Of a DNA stretch of 64,000 bases, positions 44,462-56,109 are shown piece by piece. Within the stretch, counting starts at the first letter, position 1; each line of letters starts with the position of its first letter. The notes beneath the pieces are model-generated. The model had not been told where the DNA came from. It did not search any database and was given only the letters and a program-made list of their open reading frames with translations. The position numbers were made by a program, and so were the translations under genes. Source of the DNA: Termitomyces sp. T153 (Eukaryota; Basidiomycota; Agaricomycetes; Agaricales; Lyophyllaceae); the NCBI GenBank assembly GCA_018296165.2, contig JACKQL020000019.1:1-64000 (forward strand). Direction: 5' to 3'.

Positions 44462-45559
44462 TATACTCAACACTGTCGAAACGAGTATATTTCGCGCATC
44501 ACTAGGACTCCTTGGATCGGGACGTAAATCAGGATGGTGGAGCCAGGATCCATGCTGTGGTGAACATCCTCCGTATTTGCGGGGTTTCCTACTGCTGGAA
44601 GATGGGCACCTCAGAGATGAAATCGGTTGGAAACTGAAAGATGATCGGTTCCCGTGGCTTGACCACGACGCGTTTTCAAGAGGAAAAGCGAATCCTCCGA
44701 TAGCACCACCCCCGTCTGAACACAGCTGGCGTAAGTACTGCGACTGGCGTAATTTGCCTTTGGATTCGCCTGCAATATCACTTCTACATTACCCACTCTC
44801 TGTGTATCGACTTTTGCATCTCCTTGGACTTGCGCAGCCTGCTCTGAAGAGGCGATATTTGAAGGTTCATTTATTAGCTGTTAGAGAAGAGCTTGATCTG
44901 CTCCCGATGTAAGTCAGCCTGATCTTGTTTAAACTTTTAGTTCAACAGTACTGCCCTCAAGATTTGGCGAGTTAGCTATGCTACTCCCCAACACAGATTT
45001 AGACCTTATTCTAATTGGGCCTGACGTCTTAAAATTATTGGAGAAAGCACGAACTCGACCGTCCTGTCTTGCCTCGAGCCCGTTTGTTTACTCGTATTCT
45101 GCGCCGCAGGTGTCCGGCGGCGGGACCATCCGTATCGAACTTTCCCGCTCTGAACCTTTTTACAATGATCATCATTTGCCGACACTTCGAAATGATAAGC
45201 CCGATGCAATGTTGGCGTTAGACGTAGGTCCATCCGAGTCTGAAGAGTGGCGGTCTAGCTTCCTTGTATCTCGCGCACATGGCATTCCTTTTGCGCTGAC
45301 ATCCTACTCGGACATCGAACTGAATTTATGTATAAGGATATTACCGAAGCATCTGGATTTGCTGAGACAAATGGATTGGCCAAACGTCAAGCTGAGAACG
45401 GCTGAGCGGCGTCGGATCGACGATACGCCCAAAGAGGAGTTTGTGGTTGAACTGAACCCATTTATGTTCCCTGGACCGAGACCCCAGTCGATATTTCATG
45501 GACCTACAACGTATAATGGGTTCACCATGGTTGTTACTCCTGGTATATCTTGTTCGTAG
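44445..45559 (+). CDS. Protein with MSS51 C-terminal-like domain
   Basis: Exon 1 is 44445-44908, the intron 44909-44961 (53 bp, GTAAGT...TCAAG) and exon 2 is 44962-45559; the join keeps frame and gives 353 codons. Blocks: SGWWSQDPCCGEHPPYLRG, PLDSPAISLLHYPLSVYRLL, then across the splice ELDLLP and FGELAMLLPNTDLDLILIGP, SGGGTIRIELS, and PDAMLALDVGPSESEEWRSS. This is the pattern of the C-terminal domain shared with mitochondrial splicing suppressor MSS51-like proteins, which occurs widely in basidiomycetes without the MYND finger. Function here is unknown. The ATG overlaps the last 17 bp of the upstream HNH gene; a later start is possible. Confidence 0.75.
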
Positions 45560-46027
45560 CGCTTCCTGGGTGTTTTCTCTGTAGGTAGCTGACAAATATG
45601 CATTTTTGTATCCCCGCGGATAAAGTGACAAGTCCGCGAGTTCCTTGCAATATTAGTATTCTTGATGAGTTCCGAATCGGACTGCTGGTGTTGCAAGTCA
45701 TGAAGCACTACAGTGCCGGAAGATGATCTTTTAAGTGCTGCAAAGGACCCGTGGAGTGAAGGAGACGGACATGTCATTGTCAACGGATACAAGCCTGCCG
45801 CACGCACAACTGACAGCACCAAACAAGCGATGCTCATGAAAAGCGAAAAGCTTCTTCCTCGCCTTGGCCTGACAGTCATGATGCGGTCGCCTTGAATGTT
45901 AGTTATTTAGAAGGCCCCACACGTTCTCCCTCACTGTATAAATTCTCCAGTCTCGCAGCACACGGTATGTCCAAACCCATGCTCAAACCCGAACGCGACT
46001 GAAGTGTTCATATCATCCTCGAGACTC
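45560..46027. other. Intergenic region before the transporter gene
   Basis: CpG-rich, no gene found. CACTGTATAAATT at about 45,934 resembles a TATA element 90 bp before the transporter ATG. Confidence 0.4.
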
Positions 46028-47639
46028 ATGTCAATCTTTCATCCGTCTTCATCATCAAGTAAACCCTGGCTCGAGGAGGCCCTCAGCGACGAGCGCGACT
46101 TCGCATCTAATCTGTCCTTGATACCCTCCCAGAAACCTCACGTCGTGGTTGCCAGCCCCGAGCCACGAGAAACAAAGTCCAAAAACGCGTTCGACGACAG
46201 ACAAGGCAGCGACAAAGAAGAGGAGGACTCTGATGATGCAGTGGCCGGGAACCGAACAACTCAAAAGGGCCGAGACCGAAGCGTTTTCCACGATTGTTCC
46301 TCGCGCCTACTCCCGCCATTTCCGAGTTTCTCGTTCTTCGAAACCCCGCTCGAGCTGCCTCAGCCAACACCGCCATATCATTCTAAAGCCAAGTTCAGGC
46401 AGCGGACCTGGCTGCTCTCGTTTCTAGCCAGATTTCGATTCTCACGCCTACTTGCGCAATCCACCCTCTACCTTGCACTTTATTTCTCGCTCAACCTCGC
46501 CCTCACTTTATACAACAAGTCGGTCCTTATCAACTTTCCTTTTCCTTACACACTTTCTGCATTGCATGCCTTCTGTGGCTCCGTTGGTAGCTCAATACTA
46601 GTTCGCACTGGATCAACTCCCGTCCCCCGGCTGAACATACACGAAAAACTCATTCTACTGGCTTTCAGTGGCCTCTATACTGTGAATATAACTGTCAGCA
46701 ATGTATCATTAGGCCTTGTCACAGTTCCGGTGAGTGTGTTTCGACATTCTCGCATATGCTTCTCACTTCATCTACAGTTTCATCAAGTTGTTCGGGCTGC
46801 TACGCCCCTCTTCACGATCCTGTTCTCTGCATTGATTCTTGGGACAAAGAGTAGTCGCCTGAAGCTATTGGCTCTCCTACCCGTCATGGCAGGAGTTGGA
46901 TTTGCGTGCGTTACTGAACTTCCTTCTCTCAGAATAGTCGACCTGACCCTAACGCCTACAAAGCACATATGGGGATTATTACGCCACTCCGTGGGGCTTC
47001 ATTTTGACACTCCTTGGAACCGTTCTCGCATCCCTCAAAACGGTTTATACCAACTTCCTTCAAGCACCATTGACCAGTATCCACTCTCCAAAACAAAACT
47101 CAGACAATTCTACAATCGTCCCAGCATCCTCCTCCCGCCATAGCAAGCTTCCTCCTCTCACACCTCTTCATCTCCTGTATCTCCTTTCTCCACTCGCCTT
47201 CATCGAGGCTCTCACACTCGCTCATCTCACCGGTGAGCTGGGCAGTGTCCGTGAATCGATATTTCCGCAATCACATCTCTTTTCGCGCTCCTTGTCTCCA
47301 TCCAGCCTTGGCATGCCAAGATCCCAGCTAGTCCTGCTAGCCATCAATGGAGTGTTGGCGTTCAGCCTGAATATTGTCAGCTTCAGCGCAAATCGCAAGG
47401 TCGGCGCGTTGAGTATGACCGTCGCTGGTAAGAATTCCATTGACCTTCATCGGACTTTGAAGCTGAATTCATTCTTTTCGTTTCTAGCAAACGTCAAGCA
47501 GGTTTTGACGATTCTATGCGCAGTTGCGATGTTCAACCTGAACATCACTCCGATGAATGCAGTCGGAATTCTTCTGACACTTTTGGGCGGTGCGATATAC
47601 ACATCGGTTGAGCTTAAAGAGAAGCGCGAGAAGTCGTGA
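46028..47639 (+). CDS. TPT-family (sugar-phosphate/nucleotide-sugar) transporter
   Basis: Four exons: 46028-46729, 46778-46905, 46964-47427, 47488-47639. The introns (48, 58 and 60 bp) all have GT...AG ends and keep frame, giving 481 codons. A low-complexity cytosolic N-terminus of about 130 residues precedes the membrane part. Signature blocks are LALTLYNKSVL, FPYTLSALHAFCGS, VRAATPLFTILFSALIL, AGVGFATYGDYYATPWGF (across intron 2), LLGTVLASLKTVYTN, SANRKVGALSMTVAANVKQV (across intron 3) and a last helix GILLTLLGGAIYTSVE. These are the conserved pieces of the triose-phosphate transporter/DMT family, which exchanges phosphorylated or nucleotide-linked sugars across Golgi or ER membranes; the substrate cannot be told. 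Looks intact. Confidence 0.88.
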
Positions 47640-48318
47640 ATGCATTCATTCACTCGGCAACCCTGCATGATTACTATACCTGATTGTCATTCATTAATAT
47701 CATTGTAAATAGATAGAGCATTCCTACATAGTCCAGTGTGTACAGACTTAGTCACCTGTTTGGACAACCCGTTTTTCTCACTTGAGCCCCTGTATGACTG
47801 GTTTGCTTGACTGAACATTGGGAATTTCTTACAAAGACTGATTCAGAGGATAATAACTCTGAGAGTACCTCGGGGTCGTCCTGAACCGGATCCGCTGTGT
47901 GTGATATCTTCGGTACGGAAGCAGCTTGATGCTATCTGAATATTAAACGTCAATTAAACCTCGGATGTCTGAGCACTTTACATCCACCATGCCGCGCTTG
48001 CCGGAGACTGGCGGACAACTTTGAACAAGTGCAGCAAGCTGAGCATTTTGAGTTTTGCTTGTAAGGGAGCTTACTGTACGTATGTACCTTACCGCGTGCT
48101 CCCAGAAGGCGCTGAGTAAATATCTAAAGAATAGATGATCATGACATTGGGATTAGAAGACAGCGGATTTCGAAAATTCCTTGGAAGAAAGGCGCGGTTG
48201 CCGACTAACAAGCTGAGGATTTTGATTCTTTGCTTTGCTTATAAGCTTCTTTTGCTTATTTTACAACACTCAAAGTCGGCAGCTCGCCTGTATTATGTTT
48301 GTACGCCAATGTTTATAG
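47640..48318. other. Intergenic region
   Basis: No gene recognised; short frames only. Confidence 0.4.
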
Positions 48319-48401
48319 GTCCGTATCGATTAGTGGTTAAATCATCTCGTTGTGGTTTTAGCTGCTCCGAGAAGCCGCAGGCTCGAATCCTGCTACGGAC
48401 A
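48319..48401 (+). tRNA. tRNA-His (anticodon GTG), with 11-nt intron
   Basis: Acceptor stem GTCCGTA / TACGGAC, D stem GATT / AATC, anticodon stem TCTCG / CGAGA with loop TT-GTG-G-C split by an 11-nt intron (48356-48366) after position 37, T stem GCAGG / CCTGC with loop CTCGAAT, discriminator A. A T6 run near 48,432 can serve as Pol III terminator. Confidence 0.9.
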
Positions 48402-48897
48402 GTAATAATTCAATATATTCAGTGTTCTTAAATTTTTTCGAGAATCTACCATCTGTAATGATGCTTAGAAGAGGCCTGTTGAGAAAAAGAAAATGCAAGA
48501 GGTAGAGATGATTATGGATCTAACCATCACACGAATAGTCATTTTTATCATGGCTTAGTTAACCAAGTCAATCTCGAGAGTCATGCTTAGAAAATGCTGG
48601 ATAACCATAAGAGTTGGCTTTGTTGCTTCTCTCGTGGCCCTTGGCCCATGGGACAATATATTTTTGACGCTTGTCACGGGTACCGGTAATGCGGGCCCTA
48701 AAGCTCCCAAGTCCCGGCTCAAATCGAATGCTTTTTGGAAATGTCTCAGTTCCTGGACAAGTACGCTACTTATTATTCTCCCATATTTCCGTTACTGAAC
48801 ACCGTTGTCAACTGCTGAGTCTTTTTCGATGTTAGGTTTGGCACTCAACCGGCATTTGAAAGGGTTATCTATGTCTCGCAGATACGTTGTCCCGTAC

Positions 48898-48980
48898 GTC
48901 CGTATCGATTAGTGGTCAAATCATCTCGTTGTGGTTTTATCTGCTCCGAGAAGCCGCAGGCTCGAATCCTGCTACGGACA
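48898..48980 (+). tRNA. tRNA-His (anticodon GTG), second copy
   Basis: Same stems as the copy 579 bp upstream; differences only in the D loop (GGTCAA versus GGTTAA) and intron (TTATCTGCT versus TTAGCTGCT). A T7 run at about 49,004 follows. Flanks are unrelated, so duplication is old or limited to the gene. Confidence 0.9.
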
Positions 48981-50340
48981 TCGTGATTTCAACCTTCTCT
49001 GTTGTTTTTTTCACACTTATCTTTTTACATATGATATGGACTACAGTATCAGAAGATGGCAGAGAGTGTTTGCTATAGAAGAGGGCTCCGAGTCGGAAGG
49101 AGAAGTCCTACCACCATCTTGTCAGGAACAGAATCAAAGTCATGCCTCTGATGCCCACCAATTACATAATGTTTTCGGACCACTGCATCGGTCCAAAGCG
49201 CTCGTAACTGATAGCGGCCGTACCTCTCCTCTGAATCTTGCCACTCCGCACGTCAAGGGCCTTGCAAGAAATGCTATCACCAACTGGCTATTGGAGCTAA
49301 GTACCCGTGTCAGCACTTGACAAGCACTTAGGATCATCTATGCATGACGTTCACATGCGGATAAGTACTCTTCTTGGCGCAAAACTCTTGTGACTGAGCA
49401 CTACTGGAGGCATCCAGCGACGCACTTCAGAAGTCTGCTCAAGCAACAGGGGGAATTGGGGTGCTAGACCTGCTGATTGGGCCTCACGCAGGCTCAACAT
49501 ACTTAAGGGAGTCACACAAAAGCGTATGAATCAGCCTCTAGAGCTCTAATTCTCATCAATTACATCAAATTAGCCAGGTCTCATCTTGAAGAAACATCCA
49601 GCAAACCCTCCATGTCCTATAGTGCCTTATCTGGCAAGCCAAAATCGTCTTCTGCTTATTGTTTCTTTGGCTAAAAATTCTCTCATGGCACCGTTACCTC
49701 AGCGCTGTTATTCCCACCCTACCAACTTTTTCCGGGATCCGGCGAACAGGTTGTAATGCATACCATTACAAATAAAGTTACCTCTGGAATTCTACAAGAT
49801 ATGCAACCTTCTAGCATTCCATATTCTTCAAATACAAGCATATCTGAACGAAGTCTGGAAGAAATCAGCATGCATGAAGTTAATGGATTACACTGAAGTC
49901 CAGATCTATAGTGATCCGATTTCACTCCGTGCTACATGATCGTAAGTATAGATTCTTGTGCCTTCTTCGTTTGAGGGACTTGCATAGGTTCCTAGTCACA
50001 AGATGAGTCCGGGTGGAAATACATAATCTGCACTTGATAGGTATAAAAAGAGAACGGTTTTGTTGAACCGTGACACGCTGTCGCTGATACACCACTGGCG
50101 TAGTATAAATGTTTGTGTCACTTTGTTTGAGGGGACTCGCGCCGTTGTGTGAGAGATAGATCAAATTTAGTCGCAAGATGGTGCGTGTACAGATCTCAAG
50201 GATGAGTAACTTCTGACAGCTCCATGACTGCATGACGAGCGCTACAGCCAGGGTATATTTCTCCTATCGCCTCTGAGGGCTAAACTTCGGTGCACATACG
50301 GTACGCTCATGGAACAAATAAAAGAATTGTAGCGCGTATA
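48981..50340. other. Intergenic region with a decayed promoter-like duplicate
   Basis: A frame at 48931-49320 runs open to TGA but has no motif I know. About 49,985-50,190 resembles 51,590-51,790 (GGTATAAAA, GTTTTGTTGAACCGTGA, ACTCGCGCCGTTGTG), so it belongs to the duplicated lectin-locus unit. Confidence 0.45.
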
Positions 50341-50361
50341 ATATGGTATTATACCTACAGG

Positions 50362-50369
50362 TATAAAAG
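50362..50369 (+). promoter_or_regulatory. TATA box of the lectin gene
   Basis: TATAAAAG lies 189 bp before the lectin ATG, within a CTACAGGTATAA context that recurs before the damaged copy (51964-51975). Confidence 0.55.
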
Positions 50370-50557
50370 GTAGGACAGTCTTGTTGGTAAGTTTTCAGGT
50401 CCTTCATCACTTACCTTCTGTGAACTTTCAAGCGACTTGACATCTGCGAGATATAGATAAGTCAACTACAACCACTCCAGAGCGCTGATCCATAGTACAA
50501 ACGGTCTGTGTTTTAGTCATCTGATTCGTCTTGCTGTTGACCGGTAGTCTGTTTAGC

Positions 50558-50992
50558 ATGTCTTCAAGTCACATGTACAAGATTTCCCTTACCATTTTTC
50601 AGACTCCCAGCACGTCCTTCCGCGTTGTTGAACAGACCATCTACGGTCGCGCCGATAGCTATTGGGTCATGGAGAATGGCCGCTACGTCTTCGCCATGAC
50701 AGTGGACGGTAATTCGGGCACTATTCGCTTCGCTGACAGCGGTGAAACATTCCTAGTCGCTGTTGGTGTCCACAACAATAAGTGCTGGTGCGACATCCTG
50801 CCAAACCTCCAAGTCGATCAGCCCGGTACCGTCATTCACCCGCAGTATTACGCCAAAGGGACTTCTTACGCGGTACAGCGCCGGAAAGTGCTCGCTTCCT
50901 ACCAAGTCACGAGTGCTACGGGTCACCAACTCACCATCAACTACACGCAGGCTGAAGGCCAGGACCTCGCTGCTGATATCATTATTGCATGA
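50558..50992 (+). CDS. Fungal fruit-body lectin
   Basis: 144 codons from ATG 50558 to TGA, close to the ~143 residues usual for this family. It has an N-terminal beta-strand start YKISLTIFQT, then GTIRFADSGETFLVAVGVHN, KCWCDIL, HPQYYAKGTSYA and near the end YTQAEGQDLAADIII. These are the blocks of the fungal fruit-body lectin family (Agaricus bisporus lectin type), cytoplasmic sugar-binding tetramers that in known members bind the T antigen and N-acetylglucosamine and are thought to deter fungal feeders; those properties are inferred, not shown. An upstream TATA box and CpG-rich sequence suggest a live gene. A damaged copy lies 1.6 kb downstream. Confidence 0.92.
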   Translation: MSSSHMYKISLTIFQTPSTSFRVVEQTIYGRADSYWVMENGRYVFAMTVDGNSGTIRFADSGETFLVAVGVHNNKCWCDILPNLQVDQPGTVIHPQYYAKGTSYAVQRRKVLASYQVTSATGHQLTINYTQAEGQDLAADIIIA

Positions 50993-51963
50993 GGTTTGAC
51001 ATTCGATGATATTTTACGATCTGTTACTGAACGATTGTCATCACAGAGAAGAATCTCTTGACGTCGAACTTTTCTCCCAACAGTTATGAAAGTCAGATTA
51101 TCGTGTTATTGATCGAATAGTTTGCAGTGCTAGTAATCGATTCAATTCTAATATCACTGTTCATCTCTCGGGTACGGTATTGAATTTAGGCGCGGTAGCA
51201 GGAGGTCACGAGGTTTCAAGTTGACATGCCCTTGAGAATCTGAGATAATATGAGATGCATCTCACTAGGTGTCAGGCGACCGAGTCAGGGCTTGATCAAG
51301 CTCGGACTGTGGCAGCTTGGTTTCATTCGAGACTCCGAGTAGTTTGTAAGTTCGAACTACGTCATCCTTTAGGTATGTGATTTGTACAAGTGCATGATAT
51401 ATTGACACCTTTTCATCTTTGCATTCTTACTCGACCGTATACAGAACTCTTGCTATATAGTCAATGTATACGCTGGTTCTTCTCAAGACTCTCAAGAGGA
51501 AAAGGAATAATAGAATTGGCCGAAGAAGACCTTTTCTCAAAGTTGGCTCATGGAAAACTCGGCGGCCAGGTGCACGTACACGGTACCAGATAGGTTGCTA
51601 GTCACGAGTAGATGGGTTCGGGTGCAAATACACTGGCAGCAGGTATAAAAGGGAGATGGTTTTGTTGAACCGTGATGCCATGACAGCAAATATAAATATT
51701 GTGCCACTCTTTGCTCCAGGAACTCGCGCCGTTGTGCCGTTTCGTGAGAGATACAGCTCAAATTGCCAATCACGAGAAGATATGTTCCGGAGCATGTACA
51801 GGGTTCGGAGCAACTTATCGGAGCTCCGTGAGTGCATACGAAGGGTGCAGAAGAGGTATATTTTTGCTACGGAACACATTTGGATGTTCACAAGATAAGC
51901 TCATGAGAAAAGTAAAAGAAAGAAAAGAAATGCAGCACGCAGAAGGTGATGTTCAAGTTAGAC
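50993..51963. other. Spacer between lectin copies
   Basis: No gene. 51,590-51,790 duplicates 49,985-50,190 including a TATAAAA element (about 51,641), so the unit repeats. Confidence 0.5.
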
Positions 51964-51970
51964 CTACAGG

Positions 51971-51978
51971 TATAAGAG
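51971..51978 (+). promoter_or_regulatory. TATA-like element before the lectin pseudogene
   Basis: TATAAGAG in the same CTACAGG context as the functional gene, about 190 bp before the expected start. Confidence 0.4.
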
Positions 51979-52159
51979 AGGATGGTTCCGTTGACAATTC
52001 TTCAGTTCCTTCACCACTTTCCTTGGATGACCAGCGGACATCTACGATCGTTCATCTATACCCACTAAATCTGATCACAGTATAGATCAGGTCTGTGCTT
52101 TCGTCATCTCACTCGACCTGGCGCTGACCAATTTCCCTCAATGTTGACACATAAACCCT

Positions 52160-52570
52160 GATACGCACTTCCGCGTGGTCAAGCAGAAGCGTCCACCATT
52201 ACATCAACACCTTTTGGGACTCGGATATAGAGGGCGCACGGTACACCCTCACCATGGGTTTTCAGGTGTCCTTCGCTTCCTCAATGACAATGGCGAGAGC
52301 TTCTTAGTCGCTATTAGTGTCCATAACTACAAGCGCTGGTGCGACATCGTGCCAGACCTCCAGGATGATCAGACCGCTACTTTCATGAATCCTCAGTACT
52401 ACGTTACAGGGACCACCTACTCACCAAAGCGCCTTAGCCAGCTCGCTACCTACGACAATGAGAGTGCCACAGCCCGCCAGCTCAGCATAGTCTTCACGCA
52501 GGCTGAGGGTAACGACCTCGCTGCCGTCATCCTCATCGGAGCAGGTTTGTTGATTAATGATAGTCTGTAA
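52160..52570 (+). pseudogene. Fruit-body lectin, second copy with N-terminal frame lesions
   Basis: The C-terminal two thirds is intact (FLNDNGESFLVAISVHNYKR, CDIVPDLQDD, QAEGNDLAAVILIGAG). The N-terminal part starts at NPDTHFRVVKQK without an in-frame ATG (a stop-containing stretch precedes it). A block matching WDSD...YTLTM is out of frame with both sides, needing two compensating shifts. Its family-typical residues are somewhat nearer to the textbook lectin than those of the intact neighbour (for example HNYKRWCDIV). Could be a pseudogene, or sequencing errors in a real gene. Confidence 0.75.
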
Positions 52571-54531
52571 TGTATTACTGAGCAATTTCATCAGTGATCA
52601 GGGCCTGAACATCAGAAAATTAATCCCAACAGCTATGAAAGCCAATCCAGGAGATTGTGTCATCGATTGAATAGTTCATTCCATGTACTATTATCCGAGT
52701 GAATGCAGATGTGCGATGCACCTTTCTTTACGGCAGGGAGTACAATTTGGCAATTGGCCGCTGCACTTGAAAGACATCTGCAGACACCCAGAAACGAACC
52801 ATACACCAAGCTTATGTTTCAAGACTTTTTTCGGCCTGTATGTACAAAAATACTAGGTTTCAAAGTCAGTGAATTTTGTCAAGATCAACTGTCGACTTGA
52901 CTATCATGATGGCAATTAGCTAGCATTGAATATTGCCATTGCAAGTTCTATCAGAGTTCACCAGGATTCAAGTGCTTTGAGAGATAAATGTGGCGATATT
53001 TCATCCACATTGCATATCTAATCTGAGGCATGAGGACCGACATGACATGTCTATTTCCTGACTTGACAGCAGCAATACAGGGCATGCTGAGCAATGCTCA
53101 TAATATTGTGAAGGGTTTTGGTTATTGTATCGGTAGATTATGAGTAGATAATATGCATATTGAACTTACCAAAATTCAAACCTGAAGGGTTGAAAACCAT
53201 TCAACTGTTTGCTCAACTTGATGAGTGAGGGGGGCAAGCACAAGCAAAGTTTGCCCTCCTCCAAAATTTCCACTTGACCTGTATCATGTGTGAGGGTCAT
53301 CTGTGGTAAAATGTTCTCCGTATCAATTAGTGGTTCATCTTGTTGTGGTCACAAGTGCTCCAAGAACACAAATGGAAAACATGGACTCCTGGTGCTTGTG
53401 CCGCCTGGAAGTGATTGAAATTCAGATGTACATACTATTGGTTGCACCTGAGCCTCTGTCACATGATAACCTAAAGCCCCTTATTTATGTTGACAAGAAT
53501 GGCCCATGAAAGCCACCTCAAGTACTCAAATCATTACCCATAAAGATAGGCAGACTATCACAAATGTCTGCATACAATGGGTGTAAAGATCACCTCTGGA
53601 AGAGGTAAAAAAAAATTCTGATTCCTCCTCTGCTTTTGTTCTAGAGACCACTCAGTAACTCACAGGCCCAGTCCTTGCCTCTTGTCATAAATGTTGACCA
53701 GCTCTGCTTACTGTCAATTATGGTTCAGTCTGTCCCCTTTCCAAGCAAGTGGACTACTGATGATGACTATCAACTCCAGGTACACCCAATAGGTAGCTCT
53801 TCTTTTATCATCCAGTCCTTTAACACACATTTTGAATTCTTTTGTTACATTCTGTATGCTGCTTAATACTTTATGAGCAATCAAAATAACATTGGGAGTG
53901 AATACCATCCATTGACCTCTCAGCTCATATACAAGAATGGGAAGAGACCAGATTTTGGTGAAGTGAAGTGAATACAGAAACAGCAATTTGTTCTGTTTCC
54001 TATCCAGTATCTCCAAGTATATCAGTCAGTCTTCTTCACCTCAATTGCTTACTTGACTGCTAGATATGAAATTTTCATAAAGAGGCACAGGCATCATTTT
54101 GGATTGGATTGCAGAGGAAATAGATCTCTCCCACAATTTTATGGATTAAACTATAAGCTCAACTCCAGTGAATAGCGTTTTGTCTCTCATGTCCTCACAT
54201 TTTTTGCTGACATTCTTTGCTGCTTCCACCTCCTTGAACAATTCTCCAGTGGGATTCAGGTAGCTGAAGCATGGTGCTTCCACAGCTTCCAAAATCAAGG
54301 ATTCAGAAGAATGGAAACATCTCTCCAATGCCATCAAAACCATCTCATGTGTCAAGCCTGACTGGGCTCTCACATAAATATTGGATCAACAGTCCACCTT
54401 TGTGGAATGACTTGTTGCTTTTGCTGCTGTTGCTATCTTTTGGAGAAAGAAGCATGGTTTGATGCTTGGTCTCAATTTCTCCAACAAACTTATCAGGCAT
54501 TACAAAGGCCTTCACATGGATTTTGCATATC
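52571..54531. other. Spacer from lectin locus into the repeat block
   Basis: CpG drops sharply from about 53,000. Short frames only; none recognised. Confidence 0.4.
53316..53372 (+). pseudogene. Decayed tRNA-His-like relic
   Basis: CTCCGTATCAATTAGTGGTT followed by CATCTTGTTGTGGT and CTCCAAGAA aligns with the start and anticodon region of the tRNA-His genes. CGATT became CAATT, TCTCG became TCTTG and CCGAG became CCAAG, all CpG transitions. The T arm is gone, so it is not functional. Confidence 0.65.
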
Positions 54532-54538
54532 TACAGTG

Positions 54539-54743
54539 GCTCAAAAAACTGTCCCAATGTTTTATACTTTTTGAAAGATGACATTGGCATGAAGGATTGG
54601 AAGTATTCAAAATTCTGGTTAACTCATGTAAAATACTATGACATCATAGCTACAAATTGCATTTTAGTTTATGTAATTCAAATCAAAACTGATGGAGTAA
54701 TGGCCATTTTACAATATTCACTCATTGGGACAGTTTTTTGAGC
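54539..54743. repeat. 21-bp perfect inverted repeat at the Tc1 end
   Basis: 54539-54559 and 54723-54743 are perfect reverse complements (GCTCAAAAAACTGTCCCAAT plus G), 163 bp apart, both at the 3' side of the transposase. Confidence 0.85.
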
Positions 54744-55035
54744 ATCTCTAATTTTGGTATTTAGTACTTTGTATGTCCTCCATTTGCCTTGATAACTGCT
54801 TGAATCCTTCTAGGCATGCTTTCTATCAGTCTTTGGCATACCTCTGCTGGTATTTGATCCCACTCCTTTGTAACCTTCTCCCACGATTCATGCACACCAT
54901 GAGGTGTTTCATACTGCCTAAGCTGCTTCTTGAGGTACTCCTAGAGGTGTTCAATATGGTTAAGATCAGAGGATTGGGCTGGCCACCAGAGGACATCAAA
55001 GTTGTTGTCTTCAAACCACTTGTTAGCCCTCTTGG

Positions 55036-56109
55036 TATCAGGTTCCACTGACCATGGGGGCTCAGCTTAACTGGGTGAGTCCTTACTAGGCAGGCACAAT
55101 GTTCTGTGCTTATAACCTAGCACTCTGGGGAGGTCTGGACTTCAGATACTTGCAAGGAGAAGCTAGGGGGAGCAGTCCAAGCAAGTATGGGGTGGTCTGG
55201 GGAAGTCTAAGACTAGGTACAATAAGTGTTGGGCTTGGGAGAGTGTCAGGTACAAGTCCATAGGCAAATGTATAGAATGTGGGGCAAGTGGAGGCTATGC
55301 AGTTGATGAGAGTGGAGCCAGAGTTTGATGGGGGATCAATCAAGGGTGATGGGTTCTGGGGCCAAGCGTAGGGTGAGGTCTGGAGTTAACTTATGAATGT
55401 TTGAGGGTCACAATATATGCATGGAGTTTGTAATGATGTTAGAGTTGGAAGGAACTTAGGCAACAATAAAGGAAACTGAGGCAGATGAGACAAGATGGAG
55501 TCAAGATAAGAATGAATAGATTGAGACAATGATACAAGACAATAACAAGACAAGGCTAGAAACAGAGATGAGACTGGGAAATGTAATATAGACAAAACTT
55601 AACAAGAAACAAGTAACCACAGGTAATATCAAGACTACTATAGCAGATATTACTCTACAACTTATATACTAACTACAGGAACTCCTCCAGGGACTGCAGA
55701 TCTGGCCATGGGGCTCACTGGAGCCACATGAGGTCAATGGATGTTGGTTCTAATCAGTGGGAAGGCCACAGTGATATACTGATGGGAACTGATGAGCACA
55801 TAGGCCATGCCAGGGTTAATGGGGTGCTCTGGAGTGATTGGATAGGCTAAGGTGACACATTGGTGGGGGTCCACAGTGTGTAGCAGAGTTCCTGGGAGGC
55901 ATCAGAGATAGCCAGGAGCTTGGAAGGGAACAGGGGAAGTGATGGGGCTTGCCAGAAGCTGTTGGAGTTTGCCAGAGAAGCATTGGAGTTAGCTTGGGTG
56001 GGTGCCATGTGTAACCAAAGGTCAGGGTGAGTCAAGGGGGTGTTGGTGGGAACTCTGGGGGCAGGATTGCTTGGGAGAAGGTCTGGAGGTCTGGGAATGG
56101 GTCATGACA
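55036..56109 (-). mobile_element. Solo LTR (1,074 bp), CpG-depleted, inside Tc1
   Basis: It starts TATCAGGTTCC (the first G of TG is A here), ends GGGTCATGACA, and is flanked by CTTGG on both sides (55031-55035, 56110-56114). Removing it and one CTTGG would bring the Tc1 halves together at the KHSSK / LANKWFED junction. Confidence 0.88.
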
